This document shows, in pieces, positions 52,552 through 62,002 of a DNA stretch of 64,000 nt. The notes below the pieces were generated by a model. That model saw nothing but the letters and a program-made list of their open reading frames with translations. It had not been told where the DNA came from and did no database searches. Position 1 is the first letter of the stretch. Each line of letters opens with the position of its first letter. The DNA is taken from the NCBI GenBank assembly GCA_001874335.1, contig MPDE01000004.1:186001-250000 (forward strand), written 5' to 3'. Source of the stretch: Bacteroidetes bacterium MedPE-SWsnd-G2. Its GTDB lineage: Bacteria > Bacteroidota > Bacteroidia > Flavobacteriales > Flavobacteriaceae. Position numbers and translations under genes: made by a program.

Positions 52552-53682
52552 ATGAATTTTGACTTAAAAGCACAGGATTTACCAACAAAAGCAAGAGCAG
52601 GTGTTATTACAACTGATCATGGTAAAATAGAAACTCCAATTTTTATGCCTGTAGGTACAGTTGCATCTGTAAAAGGTGTTCACCAAAGAGAGCTAAAACA
52701 AGATATAAATCCTGATATTATTTTAGGAAACACCTATCACCTTTACTTAAGACCTCAGACTGAAATTCTTGAAAAAGCAGGTGGACTGCATAAATTCATG
52801 AATTGGGATCGTAACATTTTGACTGATTCTGGTGGATATCAAGTGTACTCTTTAAGTTCTAATCGAAAAATTAAAGAAGAAGGCGTTAAATTTAAATCGC
52901 ATATTGATGGGAGTTACCATGTGTTTACTCCAGAAAATGTGATGGAAATTCAAAGAACCATTGGTGCAGATATTATCATGGCCTTTGATGAATGTACACC
53001 ATACCCTTGCGATTATAGGTATGCTAAACGATCAATGCATATGACGCATAGATGGTTGGAAAGATGTATAAGTCATTTAGACAAAACACCTCTTAAGTAT
53101 GATTATAATCAAGCTTTTTTTCCTATTGTTCAAGGAAGTACGTATAAAGATTTAAGGCAACAATCTGCCGAATATATAGCTGGTGTTGGAGCTGAAGGTA
53201 ATGCTATTGGTGGATTATCAGTAGGTGAACCAGCCGAAGAAATGTATGCAATGACAGAAGTTGTAACAGCCATTTTACCAGAAGATAAACCAAGATATTT
53301 GATGGGAGTTGGAACACCTATCAATATTTTAGAAAATATTGCGTTAGGTGTAGATATGTTTGACTGTGTGATGCCTACAAGAAATGCAAGAAACGGAATG
53401 TTGTTTACGGCTCATGGTTCTATTAATATCAAGAATTTGAAATGGAGAGATGATTTTTCTCCTATTGATGAAATGGGAATCACCTTTGTAGATACTGAAT
53501 ACAGTAAAGCTTACTTGAGACATTTGTTTACTGTAAACGAAATGTTAGGAAAACAAATTGCAACCATCCATAATTTAGGATTTTATATGTGGTTGGTTAG
53601 GGAAGCAAGAAAACATATATTAGCAGGAGATTTCGGAGTTTGGAAAGAAAAAATGGTGAAACAAATGGATAAGCGTTTGTAG
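52552..53682 (+). CDS. tgt: tRNA-guanine transglycosylase (queuosine), zinc cysteines missing
   Basis: The ATG at 52552 gives MNFDLKAQDLPTKARAGVIT, 376 residues. Catalytic residues are in place: the base-catalysis Asp of ILTDSGGYQVYSL (about 92) and the nucleophile Asp of DMFDCVMPTRNARNG (about 271). The zinc site is altered: where E. coli has C-x-C-x2-C before NYSRAYL, this protein has MGITFVDTEYSKAYL and no cysteine, though the fourth ligand, His of ATIHNLGFY (about 340), remains. It should exchange G34 for preQ1 in tRNAs with GUN anticodons. First gene of an operon with the LptF/G-like permease. Confidence 0.93.
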   Translation: MNFDLKAQDLPTKARAGVITTDHGKIETPIFMPVGTVASVKGVHQRELKQDINPDIILGNTYHLYLRPQTEILEKAGGLHKFMNWDRNILTDSGGYQVYSLSSNRKIKEEGVKFKSHIDGSYHVFTPENVMEIQRTIGADIIMAFDECTPYPCDYRYAKRSMHMTHRWLERCISHLDKTPLKYDYNQAFFPIVQGSTYKDLRQQSAEYIAGVGAEGNAIGGLSVGEPAEEMYAMTEVVTAILPEDKPRYLMGVGTPINILENIALGVDMFDCVMPTRNARNGMLFTAHGSINIKNLKWRDDFSPIDEMGITFVDTEYSKAYLRHLFTVNEMLGKQIATIHNLGFYMWLVREARKHILAGDFGVWKEKMVKQMDKRL

Positions 53683-53685
53683 CAA

Positions 53686-54762
53686 ATGAAAATATTAGAT
53701 TGGTATATTCTTAAACGTTATTTACTAACTTTTACAGTGATGTTATTGCTGTTTGTTCCTATTGGAATAATTGTTGATTTAGCGGAAAAAATTGGTAAAA
53801 TATTAGAAAATGAGGCACCCTTTTCTGCGGTAGCCTTGTATTACTTTGATTTCACCTTATACTTTGCCCATCTTTTATTTCCATTATTTTTATTCCTATC
53901 CGTAATTTGGTTTACTTCAAAACTGGCTAATAATACAGAAATTGTAGCTTTTTTGAGCTCAGGAGTTTCCTACACAAGATTCTTAAGGCCTTACATGATT
54001 GGCGCTACAATTGTGTCTTTGTTTGCATTAGTATTGGGAATGTATCTAGCTCCTGAGGCAAGTAAGGGATTTAACGAATTTAAATATGAGTATTTAAAGA
54101 AAGGAAAACAAGTAAGGCAAACTCAAAATGTATATCGTCAAATCAATGAAACCGATTATATATACGTTAGTAATTTTAACGCTGAAAAGAAAACTGGTAA
54201 CAATTTTACTTTTGAGCATTTTGAAGGCAATCAATTAAAGTATAAAATATTTGCCAATACCATAAAATTTGAAGAAAAAGATACTACTTACCGTCTGGTT
54301 TCTTATGTGAAAAGAACAATTTCTGAAAATGGAGATATTATTGAGCGAGCTAGACGAAAAGATACTGTATTTAGTTTTGATTTAGAAGATTTGACTCCAG
54401 TTACATATATCGCCGAAACCTTAAATTACAAAGAATTAAACGAGTTTATTGAAAAGGAAAAAATAAGAGGGTCTTCAGATATTGGGCGCTATGAAGTGGT
54501 AAAGTATAAAAAATGGAGCTTACCTGTATCCGTTTTTATTCTAACAATTATAGCAGTAGCTGTTTCGGCCAAAAAGAGAAGAGGAGGAATGGGAGTGAAT
54601 CTGGCTTTTGGTATAACCATTGCCATGGTATATGTGTTTTTTGATAAGGTGTTTGGCGTAATGGCTGAGCAATCAGATTTCCCTCCATTGGTGGCCGTTT
54701 GGTTTCCAAATTTTATATTTGGAATATTGGCTATATATCTTCTAAATAATGCGAGACGATAA
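53686..54762 (+). CDS. LptF/LptG family permease (YjgP/YjgQ)
   Basis: A 358-residue inner-membrane protein with the six-helix LptFG layout: MKILDWYILKRYLLTFTVML at the start, three helices, a periplasmic jellyroll domain between about 125 and 265 (VRQTQNVYRQINETDYIYVS), and three C-terminal helices including VFILTIIAVAVSAKKRRGGM. It is the permease part of the LptB2FG lipopolysaccharide exporter. Bacteroidota often have two such genes apart; the partner is not in this window. It begins 3 bases after tgt. Confidence 0.9.
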   Translation: MKILDWYILKRYLLTFTVMLLLFVPIGIIVDLAEKIGKILENEAPFSAVALYYFDFTLYFAHLLFPLFLFLSVIWFTSKLANNTEIVAFLSSGVSYTRFLRPYMIGATIVSLFALVLGMYLAPEASKGFNEFKYEYLKKGKQVRQTQNVYRQINETDYIYVSNFNAEKKTGNNFTFEHFEGNQLKYKIFANTIKFEEKDTTYRLVSYVKRTISENGDIIERARRKDTVFSFDLEDLTPVTYIAETLNYKELNEFIEKEKIRGSSDIGRYEVVKYKKWSLPVSVFILTIIAVAVSAKKRRGGMGVNLAFGITIAMVYVFFDKVFGVMAEQSDFPPLVAVWFPNFIFGILAIYLLNNARR

Positions 54763-55639
54763 ACTCAAAAATTACCTTCATTTACACCTTCTGGTTTTTA
54801 TTGCTGGATTCACGGCCATACTTGGTGAGGTAATTACAATTGGATCCATTTCCTTAGTTTGGTACCGCATGTTACTTGCAGGTGTTTTAATGTTTGGGTT
54901 CATTAAACTTACTAAAGTAGATATTGCCGCTTCTAAATCTCAAATTCTAAAGTTTTCTGGAGCTGGTATTTTAATAGCGCTGCATTGGATTACCTTTTTT
55001 GAGGCCATAAACCAGTCTAATGTTTCTATTACATTAGCGATGTTTTCAACCGGTGCATTTTTCGCTTCGTTTATAGAGCCTATTTTTTATAAGAGACGCA
55101 TTATTTGGTACGAAATATTATTTGGCTGTATTGTAATATTTGGTGTTTTTTTAATTACTCAAAGTAGTGGGGCTTACGTTTATGGCATTGTATTAGGTGT
55201 AATCTCAGCTTTTTTATCCTCTTTATTTGCTGTAATAAATGGGACTTTTGTAAAAAACCATGAAGCTACAGTCATATCCTTCTATGAGTTTATAAGTGGT
55301 GTAATATTTATAAGTGCTTATATTTTGTGTTTTCAAGGTGGGTTTACAATCGAGTTTTTTACAATGTCAGTGATGGATTGGATTTACCTTTTCATTCTTG
55401 CTTCTGTATGTACTGCCTATGCCTTTATTGGCTCGGTGAAAGTGATGAAGTTTATCAGTCCTTATACGGTTGTATTGACTTTTAACTTAGAGCCTGTTTA
55501 TGGTATTTTACTTGCATTATTGCTTTTTCCTGAAAAAGAAACCATGAATTCTCAGTTCTATTATGGTGCATTTTTAATTTTAGGTACTGTTTTACTGGAG
55601 GGTATCTTAAAAAACACTAAAAAGAAACTTTCTATTTAA
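54749..55639 (+). CDS. DMT-superfamily EamA-type transporter
   Basis: A 296-residue protein with about ten membrane helices in two EamA repeats. The first (LVFIAGFTAILGEVITIGSI, then VWYRMLLAGVLMFGFIKLTK) and the second (YGIVLGVISAFLSSLFAVIN) show the family's helix pattern, and YTVVLTFNLEPVYGILLALL closes it as usual. Substrate unknown; relatives export amino acids or metabolites. The start overlaps the permease gene by 14 bases, so it is the third gene of the tgt operon. Confidence 0.9.
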   Translation: MRDDKLKNYLHLHLLVFIAGFTAILGEVITIGSISLVWYRMLLAGVLMFGFIKLTKVDIAASKSQILKFSGAGILIALHWITFFEAINQSNVSITLAMFSTGAFFASFIEPIFYKRRIIWYEILFGCIVIFGVFLITQSSGAYVYGIVLGVISAFLSSLFAVINGTFVKNHEATVISFYEFISGVIFISAYILCFQGGFTIEFFTMSVMDWIYLFILASVCTAYAFIGSVKVMKFISPYTVVLTFNLEPVYGILLALLLFPEKETMNSQFYYGAFLILGTVLLEGILKNTKKKLSI

Positions 55640-55659
55640 TCAAACCCGATTAAAGTTTT

Positions 55660-55667
55660 TATATTTG
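55660..55667 (+). promoter_or_regulatory. -7 box of accA
   Basis: TATATTTG matches TAnnTTTG and lies 27 bases before the accA ATG. No clear -33 TTG. Confidence 0.5.
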
Positions 55668-55694
55668 TAGGCTAACTAAAAGTATACTGATTCT

Positions 55695-56648
55695 ATGGAA
55701 TATTTAGAATTTGAACTTCCTATAAAAGACTTGGAAGATCAATTACAAAAATGTAAACTGATTGGAGAAGAGAGTGAGATTGATGTTACGGAGACTTGCA
55801 CGCAAATTGAAGAAAAATTAGCGGCAACCAAAAAAGAAATTTACAAAAACCTATCTGCTTGGCAGCGTGTACAGTTGTCAAGACATCCAAATAGACCTTA
55901 CACATTAGATCACATTAAAGCACTTTGTGGTGATTCTTTTTTAGAATTACACGGTGATAGAAATGTGAAAGATGACAAAGCCATGATTGGTGGTCTTGGT
56001 AAAATTGGAGACCAAACCTATATGTTTATTGGTCAACAAAAAGGATATAACACTAAAACTCGACAATACAGAAACTTTGGTATGTCTAATCCTGAAGGAT
56101 ATAGAAAAGCCTTACGTTTAATGAAATCTGCAGAGAAATTTAATATTCCTGTAGTGAGTTTAGTCGATACTCCTGGTGCATACCCTGGATTAGAAGCTGA
56201 AGAGCGTGGTCAGGGAGAAGCTATTGCCAGAAATATTTTGGAAATGACACGTTTAAAAGTTCCTATTATTACCATAATTATTGGTGAAGGAGCTTCAGGC
56301 GGAGCTTTAGGTATTGGTGTTGGAGACAAAGTATTAATGTTAGAAAATACATGGTACTCTGTAATCTCTCCAGAATCTTGTTCTTCAATTTTATGGAGAA
56401 GCTGGGAATATAAAGAACAAGCTGCAGAAGCTTTAAAATTAACAGCAAAAGACATGAAACGTCTTAAATTAGTAGATGATATCATTAAGGAGCCATTAGG
56501 TGGAGCACATAGAGATAGAGAAGCTACTTTTAACTCTGTTAGAAAATCTATAGTTAAGTCTTTTGATGAACTTAAAAACTTATCACCAAAAGATTTAGTA
56601 ATTCAGCGTATGGATAAATATGCTGAAATGGGAGTCTATAAAGGCTAA
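55695..56648 (+). CDS. accA: Acetyl-CoA carboxylase carboxyltransferase subunit alpha
   Basis: A 317-residue protein of standard length. The N-terminal coiled segment ([20 protein letters not shown]) is followed by the crotonase-like core: [39 protein letters not shown] and [20 protein letters not shown], the CoA-carboxyltransferase signature. It pairs with AccD to carboxylate acetyl-CoA to malonyl-CoA, the first step of fatty acid synthesis. accD, accB and accC are not in the window. Confidence 0.96.
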   Translation: MEYLEFELPIKDLEDQLQKCKLIGEESEIDVTETCTQIEEKLAATKKEIYKNLSAWQRVQLSRHPNRPYTLDHIKALCGDSFLELHGDRNVKDDKAMIGGLGKIGDQTYMFIGQQKGYNTKTRQYRNFGMSNPEGYRKALRLMKSAEKFNIPVVSLVDTPGAYPGLEAEERGQGEAIARNILEMTRLKVPIITIIIGEGASGGALGIGVGDKVLMLENTWYSVISPESCSSILWRSWEYKEQAAEALKLTAKDMKRLKLVDDIIKEPLGGAHRDREATFNSVRKSIVKSFDELKNLSPKDLVIQRMDKYAEMGVYKG

Positions 56649-56670
56649 TCCCTTTAAACATTACAAGATA

Positions 56671-56702
56671 AAAAAAACTGGAGGCTCAACTTCAGTTTTT
56701 TT
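56671..56702 (+). terminator. Terminator after accA
   Basis: aaaaaaactggag pairs with cttcagttttttt (one G-U pair) around loop gctcaa, followed by T. Confidence 0.75.
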
Positions 56703-56815
56703 TAGCGCTATTAACAATATAATCAAGTTATTAACAGTTAAATTGTTGAATACTTGTTAAGATTGAACTTTATAAAAAGTCATATTGTCTTAACATTTTA
56801 TTTACATTCGTTCAC

Positions 56816-58360
56816 ATGAAGCAACCAAATCAATTACAAGGCTATAAAGTAGACAAAAGTACTATTATTAGCTTAGAAAAAGGTAAGATACCGCCGCAAG
56901 CCCTTGATTTAGAAGAGGTCGTGCTTGGTGCAATGATGATTGACAAAAAGGGTGTAGATGAAGTAATTGATATTTTAAGCCCCGATGCATTCTACAAAGA
57001 AGCGCATAAATTTATTTTTGAAGCCATTTTCAAGTTGTTTGAAGATAGTCAACCAGTCGATTTATTAACTGTTTCTACGCAATTAAAAAAAGATGGGAAA
57101 TTAGATTTAGCTGGTGGTGATTTTTATCTTATTTCATTAACCCAAAGAGTGTCATCTTCTGCTCATATTGAGTTTCATGCTCGTATTATTTTACAGAAGT
57201 TTATTCAACGTAGTTTGATTAAAATATCTAACGAAATAATTGAAGAGGCTTATGATGAGACTAAGGATGTATTTGATTTATTGGATACAGCAGAATCAAA
57301 ACTATACGAAGTCACCCAAGGAAATGTAAAGAAATCGACGGAAACAGCTCAAAGTTTGGTAATTCAAGCTAAAAAGAAAATTCAGGAGATTTCAAATCAA
57401 GAAGGGATGAGTGGTGTGCCGTCTGGTTTTGATAAATTAGATAAACTTACTTCTGGTTGGCAGCCTTCCGATTTAATTATTGTTGCTGCACGTCCGGGTA
57501 TGGGAAAAACAGCTCTTACCTTATCTATGGCAAGAAATATTGCTGTAGGTCAAAATATTCCAGTTGCGTTTTTCTCCTTAGAGATGGCATCTGTACAGTT
57601 AATTACACGTTTGATCTCAAGTGAAACAGGTTTGTCTTCAGAGAAATTAAGAACGGGTAAATTAGAAAAGCATGAATGGGAGCAGCTTAATGTAAAGGTA
57701 AAAGCATTAGAAAACGCGCCATTGTTTATTGATGATACACCTTCTTTATCAATTTTTGATTTAAGAGCAAAGGCAAGACGTTTGGCTTCCCAATATGGCA
57801 TTAAAATGATTGTTATTGATTATTTACAGTTAATGACAGCTGGAGGAAGTAAGAATGGAGGAAATCGTGAGCAAGAAATATCCATGATTTCTCGAAATTT
57901 GAAAGCCTTAGCAAAAGAACTTTATGTACCAGTAATTGCTTTATCACAGTTATCTCGTGCGGTTGAAACCCGTGGAGGTAGCAAAAGGCCATTGCTTTCT
58001 GATCTTCGTGAGTCTGGTGCAATTGAGCAGGATGCAGATATTGTATCATTTATCTACAGACCTGAATATTACAAAATTGATGAGTGGGATGACGAAGAGC
58101 GTTCTCCAACTGCTGGTCAAGGTGAATTTATTGTAGCTAAACACAGAAATGGTGGTTTAGAAAATATAAGATTGAAATTTATCGGTAACCTCGGTAAGTT
58201 TGATAATCTCGATGAGTTTGATACTCCTTTTGGTGAATTTCATAGTAAAATGAACGAAGGAGATAATGAGGGCGGATTTAACCCTAGTAATTTTCCATCA
58301 GCATCAGATGCCTTTGGTCCTCCAGACCCAGGACCGTCAGATGATGATGTGCCATTTTAA
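56816..58360 (+). CDS. dnaB: Replicative DNA helicase DnaB
   Basis: A 514-residue RecA-like hexameric helicase. The N-terminal helical domain covers about 15-120 (PPQALDLEEVVLGAMMIDKK). Walker A is VAARPGMGKTALTLSM, Walker B is KMIVIDYLQLMTA, and LSQLSRAVETRGGSKRPLLS, then DLRESGAIEQDADI, carries the arginine finger and conserved DnaB motifs. The C-terminus is a Gly/Asp/Pro-rich tail of about 40 residues, common in the phylum. It unwinds DNA at the replication fork. No intein was seen, since all motifs run without interruption. Confidence 0.96.
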   Translation: MKQPNQLQGYKVDKSTIISLEKGKIPPQALDLEEVVLGAMMIDKKGVDEVIDILSPDAFYKEAHKFIFEAIFKLFEDSQPVDLLTVSTQLKKDGKLDLAGGDFYLISLTQRVSSSAHIEFHARIILQKFIQRSLIKISNEIIEEAYDETKDVFDLLDTAESKLYEVTQGNVKKSTETAQSLVIQAKKKIQEISNQEGMSGVPSGFDKLDKLTSGWQPSDLIIVAARPGMGKTALTLSMARNIAVGQNIPVAFFSLEMASVQLITRLISSETGLSSEKLRTGKLEKHEWEQLNVKVKALENAPLFIDDTPSLSIFDLRAKARRLASQYGIKMIVIDYLQLMTAGGSKNGGNREQEISMISRNLKALAKELYVPVIALSQLSRAVETRGGSKRPLLSDLRESGAIEQDADIVSFIYRPEYYKIDEWDDEERSPTAGQGEFIVAKHRNGGLENIRLKFIGNLGKFDNLDEFDTPFGEFHSKMNEGDNEGGFNPSNFPSASDAFGPPDPGPSDDDVPF

Positions 58361-58377
58361 TTAAATTAATTAATAGC

Positions 58378-58418
58378 AAAAGCAGTAAAAGCAAAATAAC
58401 TTTTACTGCTTTTTTTAT
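58378..58418 (+). terminator. Terminator after dnaB
   Basis: agcagtaaaag (58381-58391) pairs with cttttactgct (58400-58410), 8-base loop, then a T tract. Confidence 0.85.
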
Positions 58419-58429
58419 TTAATTTCAGT

Positions 58430-58437
58430 TAACTTTG
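58430..58437 (+). promoter_or_regulatory. -7 box of the AI-2E family transporter gene
   Basis: TAACTTTG matches TAnnTTTG and follows the dnaB terminator; 31 bases to the ATG at 58469. Confidence 0.5.
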
Positions 58438-58468
58438 CGGGCTTATTAATTAGGAAAAAGTTTTGAAA

Positions 58469-59509
58469 ATGGACCAAAGAAAGACTACAAATATGTTATT
58501 ACTTGCATTAGTAATTCCTGTTATATTTTATTTGCTTCACATTCTTAAATTTATTTTTATTCCATTAGTTTTTTCAATGTTTATAGCATTGTTGTTTTTG
58601 CCTTTGATGAGATGGTTACAAAGAAAAAACGTGCATAAATATTTGAGTATAGGAATTGTGTTAGTTATTATTATAGCTGCACTGAAGCTTGGAGTTGACG
58701 TTATTAAGTTATCTAGTCAGGAAATAATGGCTTCTGATACTCAGTTTTTTGAAAAAGCAGAAACTAAAATTACAGATCTTGTAATTTCTATTCAAGAGGG
58801 ATTAGGAATGAAACAATCAGAATCTAATCCCGAGTCCATCAAAGATTCACTTTTAAATAAGGATGCTTTGATGACAAACTTTGGTTCTACATTAGGTTTC
58901 TTGAATAAAACATTAACCATGGTATTAATGACCATGTTTTTTGTTGTGCTTTGGTTAGCTGAATCTATCAACGTCCAGAAATTAATGCATAAAACCATTT
59001 TAAAGAAAAAGCACGCTGCCATAAAAGCGTTTAGAAAAATTGAAAAAGATTTAATCAAGTTTATTAAAGTTAAGTTTTTAGTGAGTTTACTTACCGGTAT
59101 AGGGACAGGTTTAGCATGTGTTTATTTTGATGTGAGCTTCCCTATTTTCTGGGGATTCTTTGCGTTTATTATAAATTTTGTGCAAATGGTAGGATCCTTT
59201 ATAGCTGTTATATCATTATCAATTTTTGCGTTGGTAGAGTTAGACCCAACAAGTCATTTGTTCTTTTTTGTTCTAGCCATTACAATGGTTCAGGTGTTAT
59301 TTGGAGCTATTTTGGAGCCCGTATTTATGGGTAAATCCTTTTCAATAAATATTATAACTGTTCTTGTGATGTTAATGTTTTGGGGCTTCCTTTGGGGAAT
59401 ACCAGGATTAATAATGGCTATTCCAATTACTGTATTCTTTAAAATTATATTTGAACAATTTCCGAGTACAAAAATTGTAGCAAGTATAATTTCCGGCTCT
59501 GATAATTAG
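58469..59509 (+). CDS. AI-2E family transporter
   Basis: From the ATG at 58469 the product is 346 residues (MDQRKTTNMLLLALVIPVIF); a TTG two codons upstream is less likely. About eight membrane helices, with the family's long soluble segment in the middle (about 90-140). The C-terminal half holds LEPVFMGKSFSINIITVLVM and FWGFLWGIPGLIMAIPITVF, the two signature stretches of the family. Members export autoinducer 2 or, in other cases, act as Na+/H+ antiporters; the substrate here cannot be told from sequence. Confidence 0.9.
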   Translation: MDQRKTTNMLLLALVIPVIFYLLHILKFIFIPLVFSMFIALLFLPLMRWLQRKNVHKYLSIGIVLVIIIAALKLGVDVIKLSSQEIMASDTQFFEKAETKITDLVISIQEGLGMKQSESNPESIKDSLLNKDALMTNFGSTLGFLNKTLTMVLMTMFFVVLWLAESINVQKLMHKTILKKKHAAIKAFRKIEKDLIKFIKVKFLVSLLTGIGTGLACVYFDVSFPIFWGFFAFIINFVQMVGSFIAVISLSIFALVELDPTSHLFFFVLAITMVQVLFGAILEPVFMGKSFSINIITVLVMLMFWGFLWGIPGLIMAIPITVFFKIIFEQFPSTKIVASIISGSDN

Positions 59510-59580
59510 TATTAGCATTTTAGCTTTAATATTTCCTTAAAGCCTTATAATTCACTACATTTTTTAACTATCTTTCATTT

Positions 59581-60840
59581 ATGAAAAAGATAGTTATAGT
59601 ATTATTTTTAATATGTAATATAAGCTCTTTATATGCGTCTTATGTCCTAATCCCGATGGATGCTGATGGCCAAGAGAACCATTTGAAGGCCTACGGAATT
59701 ACCTATTGGACTTTAGAGAGACAAGCCAAAGTAAAATGGTTATTAAACTATAGAGGAGGTTCCTTTTTACTCCCTGATTCTGATGAAATTCGAAGAGAAT
59801 GCCAAATTAGAGGCGTTACTTTTGAAGTTATTTCAAATTCTAAAGCCGAAGAAATTTTAGTTGAAATTAGCAGTCCGTCAAAAAATATGGAGGCTGTGGT
59901 TTTGGAAAAAGCTCCTAAAATTGCGGTTTATTCACCGAAAGGAAAGCAACCTTGGGATGATGCCGTAACCATGGTATTGACTTATGCCGAAATCCCATAT
60001 GAAACGATTTACGACGAAGAAGTCTTAAATGACGCTCTTTTATTGTATGATTGGTTGCATTTGCACCATGAAGATTTTACTGGGCAATACGGGAAATTTT
60101 ATAGAGTTTACCGTTCTGCTGCATGGTATATGAATGAGAAAAAACAAGCTGAGAATTTGGCTGCAAGTCTAGGGTATTCAAAAGTTTCAAATGAGAAATT
60201 AGATGTGGCATTAAAGATTAGAGATTACGTTGTAGGTGGTGGTTTTATGTTTGCCATGTGTTCTGCAACCGATAGTTTTGATATCGCATTGTCTGCCGAA
60301 GGAGTAGATATTTGCGAACCAATGTTTGATGGAGATGGTAGTGATCCCAATTATCAGTCGAGAATTAATTATAATAAGACCTTTGCCTTTAAGGATTATG
60401 TGTTAGAACGCAGTCCCAATGTTTATGAGTTTTCTTCAATAGATATGACTTCTAAACGAAAAATACCACCGACAACAGATTATTTTTCATTAATGGATTT
60501 CTCTGCAAAATGGGATCCCATTCCAACGATGCTATGCCAAAATCATACGGCATTGATTAAGGGATTTATGGGACAAACAACTTCATTTACCAGGTCCCAA
60601 ATTAAATCAAATGTATTAGTTATGGGTGAAAACAAAACTAATAATGAGGCAAAATATATTCATGGAATTAAGGGAAAAGGATTTTTTACTTTTTATGGTG
60701 GCCATGACCCTGAAGATTACACCCATAGAGTAGGGGACCCTAAAACCGAATTAGATTTGCACCCCACATCACCTGGCTATAGGTTGATTTTGAATAATGT
60801 GTTGTTTCCTGCGGCTAAGAAGAAGAAACAAAAAACATAA
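59581..60840 (+). CDS. Secreted glutamine-amidotransferase-fold protein (often labelled asparagine synthetase B)
   Basis: A 419-residue protein with a signal peptide (MKKIVIVLFLICNISSLYAS). The chain after about 110 looks like a class I amidotransferase/ThuA-like fold: KIAVYSPKGKQPWDDAVTMV as the first strand, YDWLHLHHEDFTGQYGKFYR, then GGGFMFAMCSATDSFDIALS as a nucleophile-elbow-like turn with a cysteine, and GFFTFYGGHDPEDYTHRVGD as a late His/Asp segment. I see no asparagine synthetase domain (no N-terminal Cys2 nucleophile, no SGGxDS ATP loop). Function is unknown. The cyclase gene begins 9 bases after it. Confidence 0.8.
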   Translation: MKKIVIVLFLICNISSLYASYVLIPMDADGQENHLKAYGITYWTLERQAKVKWLLNYRGGSFLLPDSDEIRRECQIRGVTFEVISNSKAEEILVEISSPSKNMEAVVLEKAPKIAVYSPKGKQPWDDAVTMVLTYAEIPYETIYDEEVLNDALLLYDWLHLHHEDFTGQYGKFYRVYRSAAWYMNEKKQAENLAASLGYSKVSNEKLDVALKIRDYVVGGGFMFAMCSATDSFDIALSAEGVDICEPMFDGDGSDPNYQSRINYNKTFAFKDYVLERSPNVYEFSSIDMTSKRKIPPTTDYFSLMDFSAKWDPIPTMLCQNHTALIKGFMGQTTSFTRSQIKSNVLVMGENKTNNEAKYIHGIKGKGFFTFYGGHDPEDYTHRVGDPKTELDLHPTSPGYRLILNNVLFPAAKKKKQKT

Positions 60841-60849
60841 TTTTGAGTA

Positions 60850-61932
60850 TTGATCTTTACTCGAAGTTTTAAATACGGCCTTTTTATAACCATTCAATCT
60901 GTTTTGTTTTGGGTTATAGCATCTGGCTTAATTGTTATTTTTAGATATTATGGGCTTGAAGAAGAAGAGGCTTTCGAGTATTCTCCTCTTTATAATGTGT
61001 CCTTAATGGAGTGGGCTGATGTTGTCGTTTACACCGGAATTTCTTTCGGACTTGTCTATGCATCTGTCGAGCTTCTTTATGAGAAATATTTGGGTAAGAA
61101 ATGGTCTCTTGGTCTTATCGCTTTATCGAAATCTATTATTTATTTAATCTTTTTAATTACGGTCATGTCTTTCGTTACCATTGAATTGGAAGAACGCATG
61201 GATATAGACATTGCTAATGATGTGGGATGGTGGAGACAAAGTAAGTTTTTTTGGGTAGCAGTTTTGTACGCATCCATCAGCTCTTTAATATTTACCTTTA
61301 TAAAAATGGCAATTGATAAATTTGGAAGGGGTGTATTTGTGAAAATGCTTTTTGGTGTTTATCGTAAACCTCAAGAAGAAGAGCGAATTTTTATGTTTTT
61401 AGATTTGAAAGACTCTACTTCAATTGCAGAAAGTTTAGGGCATTTAAAATATAGCCAATTTATTCAGCAATGCTTTTCAGATCTTAATGCGATTGTAAAT
61501 AAATACGATGCCGAAATTTATCAGTATGTGGGTGATGAAGCAGTACTTAGTTGGCCAATTAAACGAGGATTAAAAAAATGCAATTGTATTGAATTATTTT
61601 TTGCATTTGAAACACTTATAGGGAAGAAGAAAAGTAGATATCTAAATAAATTTGGTAGAGTTCCTAAATTTAAAGCTGGAGTACATGGTGGTAAATTGAT
61701 GATTGCAGAAGTAGGAGTAGTTAAAAAGGAATTGGCCTATCATGGTGATGTGATTAATACAACCGCAAGAATTCAAGCACTATGCAATTCTCTAAATGCC
61801 TCCCTCTTATTGTCTAAATATGTTTGGGATAAACTAGAGGTTTCTAATAAGTTTGAAGTTCATGATTCTGATATAGTAGAATTGCGAGGTAAAAAAGAAC
61901 GTCTTGAGATTGTGTCGGTTTTGCAGAAATAA
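60850..61932 (+). CDS. Membrane-bound class III adenylate/guanylate cyclase, TTG start
   Basis: A 360-residue protein. Four N-terminal membrane helices (within about 1-160) precede a class III cyclase domain: IFMFLDLKDSTSIAESLGHL has the first metal Asp, YQYVGDEAVLSWPIKRGLKK the second, and YHGDVINTTARIQALCNSLN the transition-state Asn and Arg. The start is TTG at 60850, since a TGA lies two codons upstream and no ATG or GTG fits. It probably makes cAMP from ATP at the membrane; guanylate activity is possible. It is likely co-transcribed with the amidotransferase-fold gene. Confidence 0.9.
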   Translation: MIFTRSFKYGLFITIQSVLFWVIASGLIVIFRYYGLEEEEAFEYSPLYNVSLMEWADVVVYTGISFGLVYASVELLYEKYLGKKWSLGLIALSKSIIYLIFLITVMSFVTIELEERMDIDIANDVGWWRQSKFFWVAVLYASISSLIFTFIKMAIDKFGRGVFVKMLFGVYRKPQEEERIFMFLDLKDSTSIAESLGHLKYSQFIQQCFSDLNAIVNKYDAEIYQYVGDEAVLSWPIKRGLKKCNCIELFFAFETLIGKKKSRYLNKFGRVPKFKAGVHGGKLMIAEVGVVKKELAYHGDVINTTARIQALCNSLNASLLLSKYVWDKLEVSNKFEVHDSDIVELRGKKERLEIVSVLQK

Positions 61933-61940
61933 ATAAAAAA

Positions 61941-61968
61941 AAGCCGACTCCAAAGAGTCGGCTTTTAT
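61941..61968. terminator. Terminator between the cyclase gene and rplT
   Basis: aagccgactc pairs with gagtcggctt around loop caaa, with A and T tracts on opposite sides, so it can serve both convergent transcripts. Confidence 0.87.
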
Positions 61969-62002
61969 AAGCGAAATGATGTTATTATTTAGGCAAAGCG
62001 CC

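Noticed and set aside
56816-58360. Intein in DnaB
   Set aside because: Motifs run through at normal spacing and the length is that of a plain helicase.
59581-60840. Asparagine synthetase B
   Set aside because: No N-terminal cysteine nucleophile and no ATP-pyrophosphatase loop; the protein has a signal peptide.
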